Below are positions 10,172-17,101 of a DNA stretch of 64,000 bases, piece after piece (position 1 is the stretch's first letter; every line of letters begins with the position of its first letter). The DNA comes from Gemmatimonadota bacterium (GTDB lineage: Bacteria > Gemmatimonadota > Gemmatimonadetes > Longimicrobiales > Gaopeijiaceae), in NCBI GenBank assembly GCA_027623325.1, contig JAQBXY010000003.1:62001-126000 (forward strand). The letters are read 5' to 3'. The translations under genes and the position numbers were made by a program. The notes under the pieces were generated by a model. It made no database searches. It saw only the letters and a list, made by a program, of their open reading frames with translations, and was not told the DNA's origin.

Positions 10172-11845
10172 TCACCGACCGATGACGTCTCCGCTCCGCA
10201 TGGGCGTCGTTGCGGGATCGCGGCGAGCCCGCGTCCTCTGCTCGAAGGCATAGCCGAGACCCAGCAGCGTAGGCTCGCTAAAGGCCGGACCGAAGAATGA
10301 GATCCCGACCGGGAGTCGGTCGCTCGTGAAGCCGGCAGGCACGATGAGATCCGGAAATCCGGTAAGGTTCGCGAGGTTGGTCGCCGATGGCGTGCCTCCG
10401 CCTCCGCCCGCGACGAGTTCCGGTCGGGTCGGGGACGTGGGGTAGACGATCGCGCTGAGCCGTTGGGACGCCATCAGCCCCTCGATCAGGCTGCGAACCA
10501 TGGGCAGGCCGTGATCACGCATGGCGACGTACTCGTGATCCGTGAGGAGCCCACTGGCTTCTTCCTGCTGGAAGAGCGTCCAGCGAGCTGGATTGGGTGT
10601 CCCGCCCTCGGGTGTCGTCGACATGATCGCCTGAGATCGCTCCACGAGGTCGGATAGCGTCTTGGGGTAGCTGGGTCCGATCGTTTCGAGATAGTCGGGA
10701 ATCTGGTCACGGAACTCACGCCAGCGGATCGTTGTGTACCAGTCGCCCTTCACGTCCACGAGCCACTGGGGGACCGCGACGTCGACCACGGTGGCACCCG
10801 CCTGTCGCATGCTCTCGATCGCGGCGTTCATGATCCAGTCCACTTCCTCGTCTCCGCCCATGAACTGCCGCGCGACGCCGATGCGGGCTCCGTTCAAGGA
10901 TCCTGCATCGAGAAACGTCGTGTAGTCCGCAGAGACTCTGCTCCGACTGTTCTCGGTCGCCGGGTCGGCCGGGTCCGGACCGGCGATCACGCTGAGCATG
11001 GCCGCCACGTCGTAGACACTGCGGGCCATCGGTCCTCCGGTATCGAACCTCAAGGCGAGGGGCACGATACCGTCTCGACTGACGAGTCCGAGGGTCGGCT
11101 TCAGGCCGACGATTCCGTTCGACGTCGAGGGGCCGCGAACCGACCCTCCCGTGTCCGTGCCGATGCCGAGTTGCGCGAACGAAGCTGCGATCGACGCACC
11201 CGTACCGCCCGAGGATCCGGAAGGAGAGCGTGCGATATCGTGGGGGTTCCGTATATACCCCCCGTTCGAACTCATCGTCGAGCCGGAAGCGAACTCGCTC
11301 ATGTTCACCTTGGCCAGGATGATTGCCCCTGCCGCTCGGAGTCTCTGGACGAGAAACGCATCGTCCGGCGGAATCGAACCAGCGAGAAGCACGGAACCCG
11401 CGGTGGTCGGCATGTCGGACGTGTCGACATTGTCCTTGAGGACAACAGGAATGCCGTGCAGCGGCGACCGGGGCCCACGGGAACGTCGTTCAGCGTCGAG
11501 GGCGCGCGCTGTCTGGAGCGCGTTGTCGTTCAACCACAGGACGGTGTTCAGCGCGGGGCCCTGTTGGTCGAAGGCCTCGATACGGGCCAGATAGAGTCCG
11601 ACGAGCTGCTCCGAGGTCAACGTGCCCGCATCGAATGCGGCGTTGAGGTCCGCGATGGTCGCCGAGGACAGCGCTTGGGCCGAGAGGACCACGGGTGTGG
11701 GGCCGCCGAGCATGAGCACGAAGGCGAGAAGGACCATCCACTCCTTGGGGCGCGCGACCGCGACGAACGGCCCGGCCATCATCGGTCTTTTCGCTCGGAG
11801 ACGATCGAGGAGCCGCATCTCTCGGCTGAGCCGGACTTCACTCAT
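10172..11845 (-). CDS. Amidase signature family hydrolase, exported or membrane-anchored
   Basis: 557 residues. The amidase signature triad is visible: Lys137 in GIPVVLKDN, serines 211/212 in GSSGG and nucleophile Ser235 in DTGGSVRGPS. These enzymes hydrolyse amide bonds (free amides, peptide amides or acyl amides); the substrate cannot be told here. A hydrophobic stretch at about 36-55 ending near an AQA-like site suggests export or an N-terminal anchor after an unusually long basic leader. The start is firm: ATG at 11845 lies five bases after GGAGG. It overlaps the end of the decayed DUF1028 gene as ATGAGTGA, so the two were once translationally coupled. It is not a GatA, because there is no Gat partner and the leader is wrong. 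Confidence 0.88.
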   Translation of the reverse strand: MSEVRLSREMRLLDRLRAKRPMMAGPFVAVARPKEWMVLLAFVLMLGGPTPVVLSAQALSSATIADLNAAFDAGTLTSEQLVGLYLARIEAFDQQGPALNTVLWLNDNALQTARALDAERRSRGPRSPLHGIPVVLKDNVDTSDMPTTAGSVLLAGSIPPDDAFLVQRLRAAGAIILAKVNMSEFASGSTMSSNGGYIRNPHDIARSPSGSSGGTGASIAASFAQLGIGTDTGGSVRGPSTSNGIVGLKPTLGLVSRDGIVPLALRFDTGGPMARSVYDVAAMLSVIAGPDPADPATENSRSRVSADYTTFLDAGSLNGARIGVARQFMGGDEEVDWIMNAAIESMRQAGATVVDVAVPQWLVDVKGDWYTTIRWREFRDQIPDYLETIGPSYPKTLSDLVERSQAIMSTTPEGGTPNPARWTLFQQEEASGLLTDHEYVAMRDHGLPMVRSLIEGLMASQRLSAIVYPTSPTRPELVAGGGGGTPSATNLANLTGFPDLIVPAGFTSDRLPVGISFFGPAFSEPTLLGLGYAFEQRTRARRDPATTPMRSGDVIGR

Positions 11846-12244
11846 TCAAGCCTCCAGGAGGAGCAGGACGCCTCGGGTCACCTCGGAAGCGCAGAGTATC
11901 GAACCGCGGACCTGTGCGCGAGGGCTCGATCGGAGCCGCCACGCGATCGACCACCTCCGTGCTCACCAGAGAGTTCCCCTGAACCGCGAAGGTCGAGCCC
12001 GTGCGCATCGCGACCCCGCAGCCCCGATCCCCGATCGAACCCACGGAACCGCGTTCCCCACGCAGGGACGGCGCGTGGTCACCGCCACGCCGGATTCACC
12101 GGTGCGTGGATCGATCGCGGCAATCGAGAAGGTGTGAAAGTCGAGGTCGGGGCCCCAGGCGACCGGCTCCTGCGCGTGGGCCGCCGCCGGGAGAACGAGG
12201 ACACTCGCGGCGAAGAGGGCGAGGGGATGCGTTCGATGAGGCAT
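11838..12244 (-). pseudogene. Decayed DUF1028 family gene
   Basis: The first part (12244 to about 12030) encodes a signal peptide followed by PVAWGPDLDFHTFSIAAID and GESGVAVTTRRPCVGN, nearly the same as the intact DUF1028 gene at 13593-14669. After VPWVRSGIGA the frame is lost. A second frame resumes at the equivalent of the later YATQGNVLVG segment (here FAVQGNSLVS) and runs to 11838. About 75 residues of the middle and all of the C-terminal domain are missing. Two frames plus a large internal deletion make a pseudogene much more likely than a sequencing slip. Its end still overlaps the start of the amidase gene. Confidence 0.8.
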
Positions 12245-12338
12245 GGGATTCACGTTAGTTGTAGGGGCACCGCATCGCGAGGGAGTGGCGGCGGGGACCG
12301 CGGCGCAGCCCTCCAACACGTCACGCATGACCTGCGGT

Positions 12339-12917
12339 CTACGTGCTGCTTCGGCCATCGTGGTAGGACGACTCTCCGAAAACATTGAGGTCCCACTTCA
12401 TCAGTTCGAGGCGAAGAGCGAAATCGTAGTCCTTGGAATTCTTGTCGACGGTGATGGGGGCCTCGTCCCGGTAGGTCACATGCAGGCATGACTGGGAGTT
12501 GATGCCCCACACCACTTGATCGAGAAGTTCCTTGATCGAATCCGTCGCCTTGATCATCAGCAAGATGCCGTCCGTGCCGACTTCAATCGTCCCAGAGCGG
12601 GTATGGTCTCGCCGGTAGACCACCGATAGCCACCAAGGCCGTATCCTCTGGTGCTTCACGGCCATGCGACCAAAATCATCGGCGGGCTCTCCCGTAGATA
12701 CGCCCTCGCTTGAGTAGCGTTCGGCCGTGGTGAGAACGCCCGCGGATCTCGCCTCGGACAAGAAGGTGAAATCACTCGGGACTTCGTGTTCACCCGAGTA
12801 GCCGTAGCGTTTGCAGAAGAACCTGCCGGTTCCCTTTTCGTATCGAAACAGCACCTCTTCGAACTCATACTCGATGAAGAGGTCGCCGGCCTGGAACGCT
12901 GAAAGCGGTATTCCCAT
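12339..12917 (-). CDS. Hypothetical protein, 192 residues
   Basis: I do not recognise this family. The protein is soluble, with alternating hydrophobic patterns and no signal peptide or membrane span. It starts MGIPLSAFQAGDLFIEYEFE and has a central basic-aromatic stretch (RIRPWWLSVVYRRD). ATG 12917 is preferred over the upstream ATG at 12950 because GGAG lies six bases before it. Codon use resembles the neighbours, so it is probably expressed. It is divergent from yaeQ, with a 125-base gap holding both promoters. Confidence 0.6.
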   Translation of the reverse strand: MGIPLSAFQAGDLFIEYEFEEVLFRYEKGTGRFFCKRYGYSGEHEVPSDFTFLSEARSAGVLTTAERYSSEGVSTGEPADDFGRMAVKHQRIRPWWLSVVYRRDHTRSGTIEVGTDGILLMIKATDSIKELLDQVVWGINSQSCLHVTYRDEAPITVDKNSKDYDFALRLELMKWDLNVFGESSYHDGRSST

Positions 12918-13042
12918 GATCACTCCGATTCGCGGATGATGGCGCTTCACGGGCGGCCGCGCACGCCAAGCCGAACGACGCTTACCTTGTCCTACCCCAT
13001 TCGCTCAGGGGATCGAGCCTCCGACACCCCCGGACGAATCCG

Positions 13043-13588
13043 ATGGCCCTCCCCGCGACCGTGTACAACGTCGAAGTCTCCCTCAGCCACATGGACCGCG
13101 GCGTGTACGAGCAGCTGAGCATCAAGGCGGCGCGCCATCCCTCGGAAAGCGAGGAGTATTTCTTGACGCGCCTGCTGGCATACTGCCTCGAGTATGGTGC
13201 GGGGATCACCTTCTCCAAGGGCGGCATCTCGGATCCCGACGATCCACCGATCATGATCAAGGACCTCACCGGGGCGTGGCAGAGTTGGATCGAGATCGGC
13301 GCCCCCGATGCCGCGCGCCTGCACCAGGCGAGCAAGGCGAGTCCGCGCGTGGCACTCTACACCCACAAAGAGCCGCGCATTCTGATGCGTGGCTACGAGG
13401 GTCAGCGCATCCACAAAGCAGAGGACGTCGAGATCTATGCAGTGGACCGCGAGCTCTTGACCGCATTGGCCGACCGCCTGGACCGCCGCATCGCGTGGGC
13501 TCTCTCGGTGAGCGATAGCCAGCTGTTCCTGGACGTAGGAGGCGTATCCTTAGGAGGCGCGATCGAGCGACTCTCGCTGCCGGGTTGA
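13043..13588 (+). CDS. yaeQ: YaeQ family protein
   Basis: 181 residues, the usual YaeQ length. It begins ALPATVYNVEVSLSHMDRGVYEQL and contains the family landmarks ESEEYFLTRLLAYCLEY, ITFSKGGISDPDDP, WIEIGAPDAARLHQASKA and a C-terminal ysdSQLFL-like strand. YaeQ has a PD-(D/E)xK nuclease-like fold. The E. coli protein has been linked to compensation for RfaH loss, but no catalytic role is settled. It stands alone, divergent from the hypothetical gene to its left and convergent with the DUF1028 gene four bases beyond its stop. Confidence 0.92.
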   Translation: MALPATVYNVEVSLSHMDRGVYEQLSIKAARHPSESEEYFLTRLLAYCLEYGAGITFSKGGISDPDDPPIMIKDLTGAWQSWIEIGAPDAARLHQASKASPRVALYTHKEPRILMRGYEGQRIHKAEDVEIYAVDRELLTALADRLDRRIAWALSVSDSQLFLDVGGVSLGGAIERLSLPG

Positions 13589-13592
13589 GCGC

Positions 13593-14669
13593 TCAGCGGC
13601 GAACCGCAGTCAACTCCAGGATCACGCGCCGCATCTCATCCGCCTTCCCTGCTGACTCGAGCTCGGCCCACATCAACTCCACGGCACGCGCATCGACCAA
13701 ACCGGGAGGGCTCCCGCCCGCGTTTCGGTTCGCGATCCCCTGGTCGGCCCGGAACGCATCAACGGCCGCGGCGATCTCGTCGTCGAGATACTGGGCTCCT
13801 TGGTCACGCTCGAGCGTAGGCTGGGCGCTGCGGTAATAGCCGAGCGCGTGCATGATGAGCTTCACCTGCCACACATCGTTTCCGGCGGGCTGGGAGAGCT
13901 CCCGATAGCCGAGCGTCCCCGACACCGTGTCGTAGATGCGACGCATCTCAGCCACGGGCGTCGGATGCTCGCAGACGTTGATGTGCACGGTCTGACCGTC
14001 GCTGCGCCGGGACATGCCTTCGCGCGGGTCGGCTACCACCACCGCGGCAGACTGCAGTCGACCCACCCTGCGATCCCCGCCGACTCGCTGACCCGCATCG
14101 AGCGCTTCGATGAGCCGGTCCGCCAGGTGACGGGGCGAACCCTCGCTCGCCTCGAAAGCCCGGGCGACAGCAGCGAGGACTTCTGGCCCGACCAACACAT
14201 TGCCCTGCGTAGCATAGTTCGGTCCCGACCGATGCCCGGCCCAGTCTCCCGGTCCGTCGCCGGTGTGCTGCGCGGACGTTCCGTCCAAGGCCACTACCCC
14301 CACCTGCCGTCGTTCGCGATCCGGGTCAGCCGCGGTGGCTCGGGCGAGGGCCGCCTGTGGCGTCATTCCCTGCGCGAGCATTTCGAGCAGCTCGAGGCCG
14401 TACTCGGTGCGCGTCGAAGCCTGTGTAGCGACAGCCCCCACGCCGGCACGCACCCAGGGCACGCCATTGCCGACACAGGCGACGCGCGTCGTAACGGCGA
14501 CACCCGACTCTCCCGTCAGCGCATCGACCGCAGCAATCGAGAAGGTGTGGAAGACGAGTTCATCGCCCCACGAGATGGGTTCCTGCGCGTGGAGGGCCGG
14601 GGTCGTCAGCGCCAGAGCGAAACACGCGGGCGCGAGGGCAGTTCGGCTCCAGGAACGTGCGTGGTTCAT
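13593..14669 (-). CDS. Secreted DUF1028 protein with C-terminal peptidoglycan-binding-like region
   Basis: 358 residues. A signal peptide (hydrophobic core then LHAQ) is followed by the DUF1028 domain (about 25-230), with HTFSIAAVD, GESGVAVTTRVACVGN and ATQGNVLVGPEV. DUF1028 has an Ntn-hydrolase-like fold of unknown activity. The last 100 residues (YLDDEIAAAVDAFRADQGI and following) resemble the peptidoglycan-binding-like tail often fused to DUF1028. ATG 14669 is chosen because GAGG precedes it by about ten bases and the signal peptide starts right there; the open frame extends to 14963 without support. It is a paralogue of the decayed copy at 11838-12244 and divergent from the SPFH gene. Confidence 0.88.
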   Translation of the reverse strand: MNHARSWSRTALAPACFALALTTPALHAQEPISWGDELVFHTFSIAAVDALTGESGVAVTTRVACVGNGVPWVRAGVGAVATQASTRTEYGLELLEMLAQGMTPQAALARATAADPDRERRQVGVVALDGTSAQHTGDGPGDWAGHRSGPNYATQGNVLVGPEVLAAVARAFEASEGSPRHLADRLIEALDAGQRVGGDRRVGRLQSAAVVVADPREGMSRRSDGQTVHINVCEHPTPVAEMRRIYDTVSGTLGYRELSQPAGNDVWQVKLIMHALGYYRSAQPTLERDQGAQYLDDEIAAAVDAFRADQGIANRNAGGSPPGLVDARAVELMWAELESAGKADEMRRVILELTAVRR

Positions 14670-14806
14670 CGTGATGGTTCCTCGTGGGGTAGGCCAGGCA
14701 GATGGCCAGGTTGCATCAGCGTCCCTCGGGCGGCAAGCGGCCGGATCGGTCCAGGAGCAGCGGGAGCCGGTGAAGGTGGGCGCGCCCCGTCGCGTATTGA
14801 TGCACG

Positions 14807-14830
14807 CGACTAGATGAACGCAACTAGTCG
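14807..14830. promoter_or_regulatory. Inverted repeat between divergent genes, operator candidate
   Basis: A perfect 7-bp inverted repeat, CGACTAG and CTAGTCG, separated by ten bases, lies in the roughly 200-base space between the DUF1028 gene (minus) and the SPFH gene (plus). The symmetry and the one-helical-turn half-site spacing suit a dimeric regulator. No clear -10/-35 pair was recognised around it. Confidence 0.4.
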
Positions 14831-14877
14831 AAGACCGGGGCTCCACCCTATGTTGAGACCCCAACGCACTCGTGAGC

Positions 14878-16002
14878 ATGGAGGGCCACGGCATAGGCCT
14901 GTTCGACAAGATCAAGGGCGAGTTCATCGATGTTATCGAATGGACGGATAGCAGCCCCAACACCCTCGTCTACCGCTTCCCGCGTCATAACAACGAGATC
15001 AAGAACGGCGCGCAGCTGACCGTCCGCGAAGGGCAGTCCGCCGTCTTCATCGACGAGGGCAAGCTCGCCGACGTCTTCGGACCGGGCATGTACACGCTCG
15101 AGACCGAGAATCTACCCATACTCTCTACGCTCAAAGGGTGGAAGCACGGCTTCGAGAGTCCGTTCAAGGCCGAGGTCTATTTCGTGAACACGCGTCAGTT
15201 CACGGACCAGAAATGGGGCACGAAGAACCCGGTCACCATGCGCGATCCCGAGTTCGGTCCGGTGCGCGTACGGGCGTTCGGTACCTACGTGGTCCGGGTC
15301 TCCGATCCTGGCAAGTTCATCCAGGAGATCGTGGGCACGGACGGGCATTTCACGACCGAGGACGTGACGGATCAGCTCCGCAACGTGCTCGTCGCGCGCT
15401 TCTCCGATGCCATGGCCTCCTCGGGTGTCGCGGTCCTCGATATGGCGGCCAACTACGACGAGTTGGGCGCCAAGCTCAGCGAGCGAGTCAAGGACGACAT
15501 GGCCGGGTACGGTGTCGAGCTCCGCACGCTGCTCGTCGAGAACATCTCTCTGCCACCCGCGGTCGAGGAAGCACTCGACAAGCGGACGAGCATGGGGGTC
15601 ATCGGCGACATGGCCAAGTTCACCCAATACCAAGCCGCGGAAGCGATTGGTGACGCTGCCAAGAACCCCGGGAGCGGTGGCATGGCCGCGGGTGGGATGG
15701 GCGCAGGCTTGGGCTTTGCGATGGCCAACCAGATCGGGCAGGCCATGAACCCACCGGCCGCGCCGCAGGGGGGTGCAGCCCCGCCTCCCTTACCCCAGGG
15801 ACCCCAGTTCTTCGCGGCGATCGGCGGTCAGCAGGCAGGCCCGTTCGATGCCCCGGCGCTGAAGAAACAGATCGAGGCTGGGAGCGTGAAGCCCGATACC
15901 CTCGTGTGGACCGAAGGCATGTCGGAGTGGACAGCGGCCGGAGAAGTTGACGCGGTCCAGCGTCTCTTCGGAGCGGTGCCGCCCCCTCTCCCGCCAGGCT
16001 GA
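14878..16002 (+). CDS. SPFH domain protein with C-terminal GYF_2 domain
   Basis: About 374 residues. The N-terminal 240 residues are an SPFH/band-7-like domain of the type annotated as virion core protein, starting GLFDKIKGEFIDVIEWTD with VREGQSAVFIDEGKLADVFGPG. There is then a Gly/Ala/Pro-rich linker (about 255-305) and a GYF_2 module (FFAAIGGQQAGPFD, then LVWTEGMSEWTAAGEV). No membrane span is seen, so membrane association would be peripheral. The start is either ATG 14878 or an in-frame GTG at 14872; neither has a clear ribosome site. The zinc-ribbon gene follows after 11 bases. This pairing recurs in many bacteria, which suggests a shared scaffold-type job, but the function is not established. 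Confidence 0.85.
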   Translation: MEGHGIGLFDKIKGEFIDVIEWTDSSPNTLVYRFPRHNNEIKNGAQLTVREGQSAVFIDEGKLADVFGPGMYTLETENLPILSTLKGWKHGFESPFKAEVYFVNTRQFTDQKWGTKNPVTMRDPEFGPVRVRAFGTYVVRVSDPGKFIQEIVGTDGHFTTEDVTDQLRNVLVARFSDAMASSGVAVLDMAANYDELGAKLSERVKDDMAGYGVELRTLLVENISLPPAVEEALDKRTSMGVIGDMAKFTQYQAAEAIGDAAKNPGSGGMAAGGMGAGLGFAMANQIGQAMNPPAAPQGGAAPPPLPQGPQFFAAIGGQQAGPFDAPALKKQIEAGSVKPDTLVWTEGMSEWTAAGEVDAVQRLFGAVPPPLPPG

Positions 16003-16013
16003 GTCGCCGACGG

Positions 16014-17101
16014 ATGGCAGAGGGGGTCCGTCAGTTTCCTTGTACGCAGTGCGGCGCGAAGGTCGAGTTCGCGCCGGGCACCGACGTACTCCAATGCCCT
16101 TACTGCGGCGACCAAACGCAGATTCCCGCGTCCGGCGACGGCATCGAGGAGCAGAAGTTCTTCGCGGCTGCGGCGGCCGAGCTGGGAGAAGGAGCCGAAA
16201 CCGAAGACGTCACTTCGGTTCAGTGTCAGTCCTGCGCCGCGTTGGTCGAGCCATCGCCGTCCCATGAGGCATTTCCCTGTCCGTATTGCGGTTCCAGCAT
16301 CGTCGCGACAGAGAAGTCACAGCGCCTCCTCAAGCCCCAGGCGTTGCTTCCGTTCAAGATCGACCGGCACAAGGCCACGGAGCTGTTTCGAGGTTGGATC
16401 AACAAGCTCTGGTTCGCGCCCGACGCGCTGAAGAAGTTGGCCCAGGTCGAGGGTCGTCTGCAGGGTTATACGCGCCGTACTGGACCTACGACGCCGAAAC
16501 GGTCAGTCGTTATGTCGGACAGCGCGGCGACAATTACACCGTCACGAAGACCCGCCGAGTAACCCGTGACGGGAAGTCGGTGACCGAGACATACCAGGAC
16601 ACCGAGATTCGGTGGCGCCCGGCGAGCGGCATGGTGTCGCGTGATTTCGACGACATGCTCGTCGTGGGGTCTAGCTCACTCCCACGAGAGCTGGCCGAAG
16701 AGCTCGAACCGTGGGATTTGGCCAGTCTGGTCACCTACGCCGACGAGTTCTTGTCGGGGTTCACGGCCGAGCGATATCAGATCGACGTGCGTGCCGGATG
16801 GACCCGCGCCAAGGAGCGCATGGAGCTCGTCATCCGGGGTGACGTGGAACGAGACATCGGCGGCGACCACCAGCGCATTCATTCGCTAGCCACGAACCAC
16901 GCCGGGATCACGTTCAAACACGTGTTGCTCCCCATGTGGATCTGCTCGTATCGCTACCGCGAGAAGATCTACCGCTTCCTGGTCAACGCGCGTACGGGCG
17001 AAGTGCAGGGTCAGCGGCCGTGGAGCTGGGTCAAGATCACTCTGACGGCGCTCGCCGCATCAGCCGTCATCTTCATGCTCTACACGTATTTCCACGGTTA
17101 G
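16014..17101 (+). pseudogene. Zinc-ribbon membrane protein, broken by one frameshift
   Basis: Read across the shift, the protein is about 362 residues. The N-terminal part has two zinc ribbons (CTQCGAKVEF with CPYCG, then CQSCAALVE with CPYCGSS), followed by a conserved LLPFKIDRHKA core. At about 16463 the frame moves by one: CAGGGTTATAC must read CAGGGGTTATAC to give LQGLYAPYWTYDAET, after which the second frame runs to a C-terminal transmembrane helix (ITLTALAASAVIFMLY). Both halves keep normal codon use and family-like sequence, so a missing G in a G run (assembly indel or very recent mutation) is likely. It lies 11 bases after the SPFH gene and its stop overlaps that of the M16 gene (convergent). 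Confidence 0.85.
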
